Source of the DNA: Nostoc sp. UHCC 0302
Lineage (GTDB): Bacteria > Cyanobacteriota > Cyanobacteriia > Cyanobacteriales > Nostocaceae
Reading direction: 5' to 3'
Length of the DNA: 64,000 nt
Assembly (NCBI RefSeq): GCF_038096175.1
Contig: NZ_CP151099.1
Coordinates: 3,598,501 to 3,662,500 of the forward strand
Below, piece after piece: positions 36,582-45,831 of this stretch (within the stretch, counting starts at the first letter, position 1; each line of letters starts with the position of its first letter). The translations under genes were made by a program, and so were the position numbers. Under the pieces are notes generated by a model, which was not told the DNA's origin, searched no databases, and saw nothing but the letters and a program-made list of their open reading frames with translations.

Positions 36582-39500
36582 TTAAATGTTTGCGGAATTT
36601 GTTTCTTTTTGCTGGGTTTCTATTGCAACGCCTGTCAGTGGAAGCGTAATCACAAACTCACTGCCTTCGCCCAAAGTAGAATTGACCTCAATCTTTCCTT
36701 GATGTTTTTCCACTACAATTTGACGAGCGATCGCTAACCCTAATCCAGTACCTTTTCCCACGCTTTTGGTAGTAAACAAATGCTCGAAAATCTTCTGTTT
36801 TAAATCATCTGCCATGCCGATACCGTTATCGCGCAGACGAATCAAAACAGATTGGCGATCGTCTGATAATTCTGTTTTCACAGTAATCAGGTTTGGTTTG
36901 GCTTCAATATCTCTAAAACTGCGTCCAATATTCGATTCTTCTAAAGCATCAATAGCATTTGCTAGGATATTCATAAACACCTGATTGAGTTGTCCGGGAA
37001 AGCATTTAATCGCAGGGATATTCCCGTAATTAGTCACAACTTCAATCGCGGGCCGAAAATTGTTAGCTTTGAGGCGGTGTTTGAGGATTAAAATTGTACT
37101 ATTGATGCCTTCATGAAGATTAGTAGTTACTTGATGATTTTGGTCGGCACGGGAAAAAGTGCGGAGGCTGGTACTGATACATTTGATGCGATCGCACCCC
37201 AGTTTCATCGAGCCAATTATCTGGGGCAAGTCTTGGAGGAGATAGTCTAAATCAATCTCTGCGGCATGAGTTGCAATCTCTGTTTCCGGGGCGCGATCGC
37301 GATAGAAATTAAGATGTGCAATCAAGTCTTCAAGGGCTTGCTTTGCTTGATTTAAGTTACCAGAAATAAAGCCAACGGGATTGTTAATCTCGTGTGCTAT
37401 CCCAGCAACGAGATTACCCAAAGCAGACATCTTTTCGCTTTGAATCATTTGCAATTGGGCATTTTGCAATTCTTGTAGCGCTGTTTCCAAATCTTCCGAT
37501 TGTTGCCGCAACTGCATTTCTGATTCTCGAAGCGCAGTTTCGGCTTGATGCCGTTTGATTCCCAAAGCAATTTCCTGAGCTGCAAATTCCAAAAATTCTA
37601 GCACTTGCTCAGAAAGCAGTTGCCGAGAAAACATCGCAATCACACCCAGCAGTTGTCCACCGATCATCAATGGATAGCCGGCAAACGCGACCATATTCTC
37701 TTGTCTTGCCCAGTCTTTATCTCCGACTAGTGGGTCAGTTAAAACATCGTTGGTTAAATGGGGTAATTTTTCTTGAGCGATTAGGCCAATTTTGAATTTG
37801 CCCACCGGGACACGGGCGTGTCCACCGTTAATGTGGGTATACAGCCCTGAACTTGCCTGAAGCTCAAGCATGGCTTGATCAGAGCTCAAAGTCCAAATGC
37901 GGGCAAATGCTGCCCCCAAATGCTTTACCACAGCATCTGTGCAGAGTTGTAGCATTTCCTGGATATTTTCTTCACGAGCCAGGGCAGAATCTACATCTGC
38001 ACGAAAAGCGTTAAGTCTAGCTTGGATGGCGAGTCCAGCTTCGGCACGTTTACGTTCGCTAATGTCAATCATCACGCCATCCCAAATTATCGAACCATCG
38101 GCTTGTAGCTCTGGTTGAGAGGTAGCTTGCACCCATTTCACAGTTCCTGACGCTGTGATGATGCGATATTCTGACTTAAACAGTGTTAGATTTTGGGCGG
38201 AGTCGACCCCGACTTGGCTAACGCTGGCGTAATCGTCAGGATGGATCATCGCATCAAGGCTATAAACCCCTGTCATAAGTTCTTCTGGCGTAACTTCGTA
38301 CAGATCGTAACTAGCAGAGTTGGCATAGAGAGTTGAACTAGAACCGTCGGGAGTTAACCCGAAGCGATAGATCATACCCGGTATATTTTCGGTAAGTTTT
38401 TGAAAGCGGGCTTCACTAGCTTGCAGTGCTGTCAAGGATTGATGAAGGCGGGCATTGTCTAGAGCAATGGCTGCTTGGGCGCAGAGAAAAGTTGTAACTA
38501 AAAGGCGATCGCGTGTAAATACTCCTTTAATACAGCGATGTTCTAAATATAACAATGCTACTAATTTATCTTGATAGAGAATTGGCGTGCAAAGAACGCT
38601 TCGCGGCCGATATTGCAGCATATACCCATCTATCAATTCTGGACTGTCTGTTTTTTTACCATCAATAATTACTGGCTCAAGAGTTCTGTTGACATACTCA
38701 ATCAGCTGTATCGGCACTATATTTGAGTCTGTCAGTGGTATAGTTCCCAGATGGGTAATGGGCGAAGAACAGCCTGATTGCAGGTAAGTTATGGCACGGA
38801 TTTGCAATTCATTGTCGCTGGGCAGCAACAGCACACAGGTTTCGGCTCCGGTATTTTCCAAAATAGTCTGAGTGAGGCTGCTAATTAGTTCTTCTAGTTG
38901 GATGTTGCTAGAAATGGCTTGAGCGGCTTTGAGGACATCAGCGAGGCTGGTGCGACTACTTAAGACTTCAGTCGATTTGTAGTTAGCAACATGGGTAGAG
39001 GTTGCAAAGGTTTCCAGGGGATGGCAACTGAGTTTAGGTTGATTCACGATGGGCTGGAGTAACTGGGAATAGCGAGTTTCCAAATCGGCAGCTTTGGTTT
39101 TAGCACCCCAATGAGCATAGCCATAGTAGGCTTCTTGCAGATAGGCGGCGGCGACTTTTTCTTTGCCCCAATTGAGGTAAAACTTAGGTGCGAGTTCTTT
39201 GGCGAGAGCTTGTTCCTGGATATAATTGTTTTCTTTGGCAAGAGTAATAGCATATTCAATTGCTTCCATTCGCTGACCTAAAACTCGATGGCGTTCCGCT
39301 GTCACCAAATCATAATTTATGCTGGAAATTCATCGGCGCGTAAATTGCCCAATATTTGAGTTTTTCCTGGTTAGCAGCGATGCGTTCCTCCATCTGCTGT
39401 TGTGAGTCAGAGAGTTGCCCAAACAACACCAGTTGGGCTAAAGAATCATAGAAACGAAAGATGGATAGACACATCCTAGCGAAGACAGCATCCAAATACT

Positions 39501-39729
39501 GTCTTGCCTGCTCTAGTGCTTGTCCAAACGTTCCAAACAGATAGGAAACAACTAGTTTGTGAATCCAGAGTAAGCCTAATCCAGTGCGATCGCTTACTGT
39601 TTCATATAATGTAACTTTTTTTTGGTCAGATACCCGAATCGCTTGATAAACTGGGGTGCGCGACCTGACATATAGCTGATTTGTCAGCCGATATCCTGGT
39701 AAATCAATCTTGATGCTCTCCATTTTCAA
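36582..39729 (-). pseudogene. Ser/Thr-kinase-ATPase-histidine kinase with the N-terminal core deleted
   Basis: Reading from 39729, the first about 35 residues (IDLPGYRLTNQLYVRSRTPV) are the N-lobe start of a Ser/Thr kinase. The frame then jumps straight to the helical region after the ATPase (FYDSLAQLVLFGQLS, EERIAANQEKLKYWA). About 1200 residues with kinase and P-loop domains are missing, judging by the complete relative at 58187. A one-base frame change at about 39308-39318 (QHK before LVTAERHR) then splits the gene. The remaining 908-residue frame holds GAF, PAS, GAF, HisKA (AGIAHEINNPVGF) and HATPase_c, all intact. If an internal start is used, the C-terminal sensor kinase might still be made. 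Confidence 0.85.
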
Positions 39730-39846
39730 CCCCCAGAGTAAATTGCGAGAACTCTTTCCTTAGAATACCTAGCCTGAGTAGGAATTTCATAGGCAAACGA
39801 TCACCTATGAGATGAGGTGTGTTTAAAATTTAAACAGCAATTAAAT

Positions 39847-39938
39847 GGTAACTTGCTATAAGGTAAGATTTTTACAGCATTTTATTCTTGATTTAAAAGC
39901 GATCGCTCTGCGTGGTAAACAATAAGCGATCGCTTTTT
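39847..39938. repeat. Long direct repeat, copy 1, with HIP1 hairpin
   Basis: This copy shares GGTAACTTGCT, GCATTTTATTCTTGATTT and CGATCGCTCTGC with copy 2 at 41380-41483. Two HIP1-containing arms, AAAAGCGATCGCT (39895-39907) and AGCGATCGCTTTT (39925-39937), form a perfect 13-bp stem bordered by A and T runs, so it could terminate transcription from both sides. Confidence 0.8.
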
Positions 39939-39979
39939 GCTTTTATGTAGCCAAAGGTTATTAACCTAAAAAATCCCTG

Positions 39980-40270
39980 TTAATGTCCTCCTTCCCATAT
40001 CTGAAGTTGTCTTTCGGCAGCTACTATGCAGTTGAGATACTTGGGTGGATACAAAAAATGTTCGTAAGCTAAAGACATCAGTCTAGCAGCCTCAGTATAT
40101 GGTACTCGTCCTATTCCTGTACCCAATCCAGGACAAGCAATAGTATTTATTTTGTGCTTGGCATATTGATTATGATGCCGAACTGCCAGCAGCATAGCCC
40201 ACATAGCTGTATAAGGAATATCTGTTCCAGCAATCGGCATGGGAACTCGCATAGTAGGTGTATGAGCCAA
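39980..40270 (-). pseudogene. Macro-domain protein, truncated
   Basis: The text AHTPTMRVPMPIAGTDIPY, CPGLGTGIGRVPYTEAARLM and AYEHFLYPPKYLN matches the C-terminal two thirds of a macro domain (ADP-ribose-binding fold), including the glycine-rich loop GLGTGIGRVP. The frame stays open for about 25 codons upstream of the only ATG, and that text also looks protein-like (IAKIWNSFRSVETGHQKH). It then ends in a stop, so the N-terminal strand and ligand loop are lost. It lies between the two long direct repeats. Confidence 0.65.
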
Positions 40271-40756
40271 AAAAAGATGCTTTTGATGACCTGTTTCTAC
40301 AGAACGGAATGAATTCCAGATTTTGGCAATTTGGCAACCGATGTTTTAAAGTTGCAGTTTTAATGGAAATATCAACACAACGGGATGTAAAGAAGTTGTA
40401 CGAGGAATGGAGCTAACGCTCCTGCTTCAAGAGTCCCGGCTATGCCAGTTGTTGTCGCAAGTTCTGTAGAATATCTCTACAAATTGATACAGTACTTGCT
40501 ACATGAGCGTTACCGCTCCACAACTGGCTAGAAATCAAACAAAAACACATAGTGCGGATTTGCTTGAATTAAGGAAGGTAAGAAATGCGGATAATGGACA
40601 TTTATTCCTAAGAACATCGCTCCCATCGTAAAATTTTTAGTAGCCGATGGGTAGTAGATTACAAAATAGCATCTTCACCAATGGTAGTTACACGACAATA
40701 TGAAGCAAGAGTAAGAGAATTTACCTGAAGTAAGCACAAAAGGAGCGTGTATACAG
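40271..40756. other. Spacer with small inverted repeats
   Basis: No gene beyond the macro-domain tail. Short dyads occur, such as GGAGCTAACGCTCC near 40408, and GCCAGTTGT/ACAACTGGC bracketing about 40445-40530. The promoter of the channel gene must lie near the right edge. Confidence 0.5.
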
Positions 40757-41332
40757 ATGGGGAAAGGGAGGTTAGAAGCATTCAGCGATGGAGTAATCGC
40801 TATCATTATCACCATTATGGTACTGGAGTTGAAAGTGCCACATGGCTCTGATTTGGCTGCGTTACGTCCGCTGATACCAGTATTTTTGAGCTATCTGCTG
40901 AGTTTTATTTTTCTCGGCATTTACTGGAACAATCATCATCACTTATTGCAAGCAGTCCGTCATGTTAATGGTCGTATTCTTTGGGCTAACCTGCATTTAC
41001 TGTTCTGGTTGTCATTAATCCCCTTCGTCACGGCCTGGATGGGCGAAAACCACTTCGCTGCTTTGCCAGTTGCATTTTATGGTATGGTACTGTTGTTTGC
41101 TGCACTTGCTTACTTCATTCTTGGCCGCAGCCTCATTTATCACCACGGCAAAGATTCTGCTCTGGCAACTGCACTAGGTGAAGACTTCAAAGGAAGAATA
41201 TCGGTAGTTTTCTATGTTATGTCAATTCCACTTGCCTTTGTGAACTCGTGGTTTTCTTGTGGATTGTACGTTCTGGTCGCGATTATGTGGCTCATCCCTG
41301 ACAGGCGTATTGAGAAGACTCTCACGCCGTGA
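40757..41332 (+). CDS. TMEM175-family (DUF1211) potassium channel-like protein
   Basis: The 191-residue membrane protein starts with GRLEAFSDGVIAIIITIMVLEL, the FSDG motif and pore-lining helix of TMEM175/DUF1211 channels. About six hydrophobic helices follow (FLSYLLSFIFLGIYWNNHHHLL, LLFWLSLIPFVTAWM, and others). Bacterial members assemble as tetramers and conduct K+. The His run after helix 2 is common in the family. It is a single gene bounded by the long direct repeats at 39847 and 41380. Confidence 0.85.
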   Translation: MGKGRLEAFSDGVIAIIITIMVLELKVPHGSDLAALRPLIPVFLSYLLSFIFLGIYWNNHHHLLQAVRHVNGRILWANLHLLFWLSLIPFVTAWMGENHFAALPVAFYGMVLLFAALAYFILGRSLIYHHGKDSALATALGEDFKGRISVVFYVMSIPLAFVNSWFSCGLYVLVAIMWLIPDRRIEKTLTP

Positions 41333-41379
41333 GAGGGCAGTGACAAAGCAAAACCCTATCATTCAAACAGCTACTATGA

Positions 41380-41483
41380 GGTAACTTGCTGTATTTATAA
41401 AAAACTGGTAAGATTCTCATAGCATTTTATTCTTGATTTCAAAGCGATCGCTCTGCTGTAGTAAACAATAGGCGATCGCTTTT
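41380..41483. repeat. Long direct repeat, copy 2, with HIP1 hairpin
   Basis: This is the second copy of the repeat at 39847-39938. Again two HIP1 octamers form a stem (AAAGCGATCGCT against GGCGATCGCTTT) ahead of T-rich DNA. It follows the channel gene by about 50 bases and probably acts as its terminator. Confidence 0.8.
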
Positions 41484-41611
41484 ACCTTTCTTTAGCTCTA
41501 TATATAAAAAGTCAGGCAGCTATTCAACAGGCGCTATTTTTTATAAAAAATAAAATATTTATTAGATTTTTAAAATATATGGTTAAAGTAGTGTAGGTGT
41601 TTAGGCAATTA

Positions 41612-42782
41612 AGTAGGTAGGTGCCAAAAAAGTCAGCTATGTTAAGATATGTAAAGACTGATAATGCATCTACAAGGTAGTTGGTGTATGGGTGCGCGTT
41701 TAAGGGTATTTCTGACTCCTGAGCAAGACCAAACTTTACTAAATCTGAGAAAACAGGATGTACCACAGAAAGTCAAAGACAGGGCGGAAATAATCAGGCT
41801 AAATGCACATGGTTGGTATGTAGAGAAGATAGCAGATCACTTTGATTGTCACAAAAAAACAGTCACAAAAGTTTTGCATCAATGGCAAAAACTGGGCACA
41901 GAAGGGCTTTGGGAATCTCCTGGGCGAGGGGGGAAACCAAAGTGGCTTGAGGATGACATGATATTTTTAGAAGAATGCCTCAGAAACGAGCCACGCACAT
42001 ACAATAGTTCTCAGTTAGCTTTGAAGTTGAAAACAGAACGCAACGTTGAGATGAGTGCCGACAGATTAAGACGGGTACTCAAAAAAAGGGGGTCGATTGG
42101 AAACGGACAAGGAAAAGCCATAAAGGAAAACAAGACCCAGTAGCACGAGCAAACAAGCAAGCAGACCTAGACATGTTGGAATTAGCTGCTGCCACTGGTG
42201 AAATAGACCTGAAATACCTAGACGAGTCAGGGTTCTGTATGTGGAGCGAACCTAGTTATACATATTACTTTAGAGGTGAGCAAAAACGGTTAGAACAGAC
42301 TAAACGCCGTGGTCGCAGATTAAGTATTATCGGGCTTCTCCAACCTTTAATCAGTTTTGTTTACGGTTTAGTTATCGGTGGTGTTGACCGTAAATCTTAT
42401 ATAGAAATGATGGAGAAAGAAGCCAAACAAGCCCAAGAAACTGGACGTATCAGCGTGATTGTGCAAGATAACGGGCCAATACATCGCTGCCAAGAAGTTC
42501 AACAATTGTGGAAAAAATGGGAAAGTCAGGGTTTGTACATCTTTTTTCTCCCGAAATATTGCTCAGAAATGAATCCAATTGAATTGGAATGGCAACATCT
42601 CAAGAAAGATGAGTTATCCGGGCAAGCATTTGATGATGAGCTAGATCTCGCTTACGCCGTCATCAATGGTGTTCAAGCTAGAGGAAAAAAAAACAATCAC
42701 AACACACATCGTGTAAAATTTAGCTCTAGATTATCAACTTAAGATTTTGTTACATAGTAGAAAATTTCGGTGCCTACCTACT
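41612..42782 (+). mobile_element. IS630-family element flanked by TA
   Basis: The ends AGTAGGTAGG (41612) and CCTACCTACT (to 42782) are inverted repeats, extended by similar bases inside. TA dinucleotides at 41610-41611 and 42783-42784 are the target duplication expected for this family. Length is 1171 bp with one transposase gene. Confidence 0.85.
41688..42742 (+). CDS. IS630-family transposase in two frames
   Basis: From ATG 41688 (MGARLRVFLTPEQDQTL...) the first frame holds the HTH region (AEIIRLNAHGWYVEKIADHF). At CAAAAAAAGGGGG near 42080-42095 the frame must change to continue as DWKRTRKSHKGKQDPVARAN and on into the DDE domain. That domain has the first Asp in YLDESGFCMWSEP, the second in VQDNGPIH, and the Glu in YCSEMNPIELEWQHLK. 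Many IS630 elements use programmed frameshifting at an A-run followed by G, so this is probably natural expression rather than damage. A plain indel is the alternative. Confidence 0.85.
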
Positions 42783-43002
42783 TATTCTTGCTGCTTGACT
42801 TTACCAGGAAGCGTGATTAGTTTTCATACTGCACGTAGTGCGATCGCATTCCGAATTGAGTTCTCAATAAGTATTATAGTTTTGATTTTTGTTCACCAAA
42901 GTAGAATTTTAATCACCAATCAATGTACATCGATTCTTCAAGTTCAAGTAGATACAATGAATGAAACAATGTACATTGAGAGTTCAAACTAGTAACTACT
43001 CT

Positions 43003-43452
43003 CTAGTTACTCAAAGCATCTTTAATATTATCAACAGTGCTTTGAATAACATTCTTTGTGTTGTCTACTGCTTTCTCTGTTCTTGCTGCATCTTCCTCTG
43101 CTCTTCTTTCAATAGTAGCTTTATCTCTCTTGGCTTTGCGTTCTACAAAACTACCATCGTTATCGGTTGCTTGCTCAACTTTACTGGCATTACTATTTGC
43201 AGCTTCCTTAACCTTATCTTTTGTATCTTGGATGAAATTCTTAGCTCGTCCAGCATCTTCCCTGGCTTTTCCTTTGACCTGATTGCCTGCGTCTGCTGAT
43301 GCAATCAAGTTTGTAGCGGTATCAGCCATTGCTACAGTGTTAGAGAAAAACGCACCTTGCCAAACGAAAGCGATCGCACAGACACAAAACATAGCTGTAG
43401 CTATCCAGCGTCCTACAGTCGAAAGCTTGGTTGTAAAATAATTTAGTTTCAT
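43003..43452 (-). CDS. Exported Lys/Ala-rich helical protein
   Basis: ATG 43452 (MKLNYFTTKLSTVGRW...) is favoured over the upstream Met because it starts a clear signal sequence (WIATAMFCVCAIAFVWQGAF, cleavage likely after VAMA). The mature about 100 residues are highly charged, rich in Lys, Ala, Asp and Glu (QVKGKAREDAGRAKNFIQDT, KAKRDKATIERRAEEDAART), with repeated helix-forming character like CsbD or LEA-type stress proteins. No enzyme motif is present. A role in envelope stress protection is possible but not shown. Confidence 0.65.
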   Translation of the reverse strand: MKLNYFTTKLSTVGRWIATAMFCVCAIAFVWQGAFFSNTVAMADTATNLIASADAGNQVKGKAREDAGRAKNFIQDTKDKVKEAANSNASKVEQATDNDGSFVERKAKRDKATIERRAEEDAARTEKAVDNTKNVIQSTVDNIKDALSN

Positions 43453-43709
43453 AGAATACAATGTCCATGACATTTAGCATTCTATTTTTACTTCATTTGG
43501 CTTATCAGCCCAATCTTTCCTTAGACAGAGGTTCTCTCATCAAAAGTTATTAAATAAATTCGCTCTTTCAATAGATTACTAAAAGACCAGCACTCCATTA
43601 CTAAGATAGAACTTACGCATACTCTATAAATTTTAGTGTTCTTCTCCTGTCGGAGACTGGAGGCGAAAGAACGCCAAATTACAGATTAGCCTCCACAGGC
43701 GACTAATTA

Positions 43710-44510
43710 TCAAAATGCTTTAATTAAAGTGCCTTGAGTCGGCTTATTTAAAACTGCTCTAGCTAAATTTCCACTAACATTACCATCAATTATCCAACAA
43801 TCAACTCCTAAACTGGAGATAGCAAAAAACTCCTCAACTTTTTTGGCCATACCGCCAGTAACATCTATTGATTCACTTTCGCCTAAAGCAGCTTTGATTT
43901 GAGGATAGTTCACTGGAGTAATATTAGATAGTACTTGTCCATCTTCACCGAGGACACCTGGATAATTTCCAGCATTTACTAATCGAACTTGAAACTTACC
44001 TTGAGAATAGAAATATTTAGCTAGTTCTGCCAACAAAGTATCTGTAGAAAGAATAGTACCACCAATAGCTTTGTCCAGAACGACATCACCAAAAACTAAA
44101 GGAATTAAACCAGCTTGTAGGCTATTTTCTATTACAGAAAAATCGATTGTAAATAGTTTTTTATTCTGAGTAATTGCCATAGTTACAGGTGGCAAGCTGA
44201 TCACTGGTAAACCTGCTTGTAAAAAAATCTTAGCTAGTAGAATATTTAAATCTAAAGCATCTTGATGGACTAAACAAAATCCTAGTTTGTCTGCATCACA
44301 GAAAAAGCCATCGATTGTATTGTATTTCTTCGCTGATTGGTGAGCAAATGAACCAGCGCCATTGCCAATAATCAATTGCAGATTGGGATTTTCAAGCCTG
44401 ATCAAGCTTATTTGCTCCACCAGATGTGTCATAATTTCGGGTCGAGCAGTATAAGGTTTACCCTTGTCAGTAATTAAGGAACCTCCCAGCTTAATTAATA
44501 CTAGTTCCAT
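43710..44510 (-). CDS. Isopentenyl phosphate kinase-like protein
   Basis: ATG 44510 (MELVLIKLGGSLITDKGKPY...) begins exactly at the kinase fold; the nine upstream codons are dispensable. The 266-residue protein belongs to the amino acid kinase family. Its closest resemblance is archaeal-type isopentenyl phosphate kinase: KLGGSLITDK for nucleotide, and GNGAGSFAHQSAKKY with the substrate-phosphate His equivalent. DVTGGMAKKVEE near the C-terminus is the lysine-bearing nucleotide loop. The enzyme would phosphorylate isopentenyl phosphate to IPP. Cyanobacteria make IPP by the MEP route, so a salvage role is likely. The CAST remnant starts on the other strand 50 bases from its start. Confidence 0.75.
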   Translation of the reverse strand: MELVLIKLGGSLITDKGKPYTARPEIMTHLVEQISLIRLENPNLQLIIGNGAGSFAHQSAKKYNTIDGFFCDADKLGFCLVHQDALDLNILLAKIFLQAGLPVISLPPVTMAITQNKKLFTIDFSVIENSLQAGLIPLVFGDVVLDKAIGGTILSTDTLLAELAKYFYSQGKFQVRLVNAGNYPGVLGEDGQVLSNITPVNYPQIKAALGESESIDVTGGMAKKVEEFFAISSLGVDCWIIDGNVSGNLARAVLNKPTQGTLIKAF

Positions 44511-44561
44511 GATGAAATTTTGAACAAGGCAGGACATAAACTTTTTGGAAGTTTAGCATAA

Positions 44562-45053
44562 TTGATAAACAACGCAGTTCTATTGGGTGATAATTACACA
44601 CTGCTAAATCGACAGCGACAGCAAAAGCACTCTTTATCCCACCAACGCCAAATAGCTCAAACGCTTGCTGCACCAAATCATTTTGGAGAATCAGAGTCAG
44701 GGGAATATATAGACAGATTAGTAGCGAAAGAGATTATTGCGATCGCTCAAACATACTCTGCTGGAAGTATTGTTCTACCTAAGTTGGACAATATGCGAGA
44801 GCAAGTTCAAAGCGAGGTTCAAGCCAAAGCAGAACAAAAATCAGACTTAATAGAAGTTCAAAAACAGTATGCCAAACAGTACCGAGTTAGCGTTCATCAA
44901 TGGAGTTATGGCAGATTGATGGCAAATATTCATTCGTCAGCTGTTAAAGCTGGAATTGTTATACAGGAGTCAAAACAGCCAATTCGAGGTAGCCCACAGG
45001 AGAAAGCTAAAGAATTAGCGATCGCAGCTTACTATTCCCACAAAATAAACTGA
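44562..45053 (+). pseudogene. cas12k: Cas12k (type V-K CRISPR effector), C-terminal remnant
   Basis: The 163-residue frame matches the end of Cas12k, the inactivated TnpB-derived effector that guides Tn7-like CAST transposons. Recognised phrases are LSHQRQIAQTLAAPNHFGES, VAKEIIAIAQTYSAGSIVLP, REQVQSEVQAKAEQK, KQYAKQYRVSVHQWSYGRLM and QPIRGSPQEKAKELAIAAY. Full Cas12k is about 640 residues, so about three quarters is gone, and the apparent start is a TTG inside the old gene. No tnsB, tnsC or tniQ is nearby. What follows (tracrRNA, repeat end, homing spacer, transposon end, tRNA) keeps the canonical CAST order. Confidence 0.87.
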
Positions 45054-45096
45054 TTGACAAAACACCGAACTTTGACAATAAAATAAGAAAATTCAA

Positions 45097-45243
45097 CAGC
45101 ACCGCAGTTCATGCTTGTTACAAGCCTCTGTGCTGTGTAAATTTGGGTTAGTTTGACTGCTGTTAAACAGTCTTGCTTTCTGATCCTTGTAGCTGCCCTC
45201 CTTGATGCTGCTGTCCCTTGCGGACAGGAATTAGGTGCGCTTT
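45097..45243 (+). ncRNA. Type V-K CAST tracrRNA (3' truncated)
   Basis: Starting about 44 bases after cas12k, the DNA matches by eye the conserved CAST tracrRNA: CACCGCAGTTCATGCTT, AAGCCTCTGTGCTGTG, GGGTTAGTTTGACTG, CAGTCTTGCTTTCTGA, GTAGCTGCCC and CCTTGATGCTGCTGTC. Stems are visible: GCTTG/CAAGC, GACTG/CAGTC and CTGTCC/GGACAG. After GGTGCGC the normal continuation, including the anti-repeat part, is missing, and AT-rich DNA leads directly to a CRISPR repeat end. It could be transcribed but should not form the usual duplex. Confidence 0.82.
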
Positions 45244-45273
45244 ATGAATCTATAAAAAAAGTTTTTTAGAAAA

Positions 45274-45304
45274 GGGTGGGTTGAAAGCGAATCCAGTTAC
45301 GTCC
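45274..45304 (+). CRISPR. CAST homing crRNA: repeat 3' end plus tRNA-matching spacer
   Basis: GGGTGGGTTGAAAG (45274-45287) is the 3' end of type V-K direct repeats. The next 17 bases, CGAATCCAGTTACGTCC (45288-45304), are identical to the 3' end of the tRNA-Val on the minus strand (45466-45482). The tRNA target is preceded by GTT, a fitting 5' PAM for Cas12k (GTN). This is the delocalised spacer by which such transposons home to tRNA genes. No other repeats or spacers remain, so the ordinary array was deleted. Confidence 0.85.
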
Positions 45305-45387
45305 TTGTTAGACTGGTATTGTGGCTATAGCAGTTCATCTTGAATATAGGGTATCCAGACTGCCTAGTCAGACTGCCTAGTAGTCAC

Positions 45388-45456
45388 TAATTTGTTAACA
45401 GTGACAAATAATTAGTTAATGTACAACCACAGTGACAAATAATTAGTCACTGTACA
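45388..45456 (+). mobile_element. CAST right end with TnsB-type repeats, ending TGTACA
   Basis: Two 31-bp direct repeats (45398-45428, 45429-45459; 28 of 31 identical) carry GTGACAAATAATTAGT and TGTACA. The outer one ends AATTAGTCACTGTACA, the same terminal text as the well-known Scytonema CAST end. A third half-site, TAGTCACTAATTTGTTA, lies just inside. The end is 9 bases from the tRNA 3' end. The left end is not in the window, so this is a one-ended scar. Confidence 0.8.
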
Positions 45457-45465
45457 ACAACATAT

Positions 45466-45538
<73 letters not shown>

Positions 45539-45831
45539 TTACCACACGATTATCAATAATAGCATAGATTTCTCGAAAACGCCAAACCAAGGGCAAAAAG
45601 CAGGCGAACTCCATAACTTGACGAATCAATAATTAAGGCTTGGCGATAGTGATTATCCATGCTTATGTAGCTGGGTAACAATTGTATATTGTTGAACGAA
45701 AGCTATAAAACCACATAGACTACTGAGTGATGCTTTTACCCTTGTTGGTATATAACTCTGGATAGTTTAAAATTGGTAACCAGTTTCGTTAATATTTATA
45801 AGGTGAATAAAAATGATTTTAATTAGGTAGA

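Noticed and set aside
42910-42980. TGTACA words considered as a CAST left end
   Set aside because: They lack the adjoining GTGAC/AATTAGTCAC repeats seen at the right end, so they are likely chance.
42747-43299. Plus-strand frames antisense to the exported Lys/Ala-rich gene
   Set aside because: Ser/Leu/Cys-rich antisense shadows; the minus frame has a clear signal peptide.
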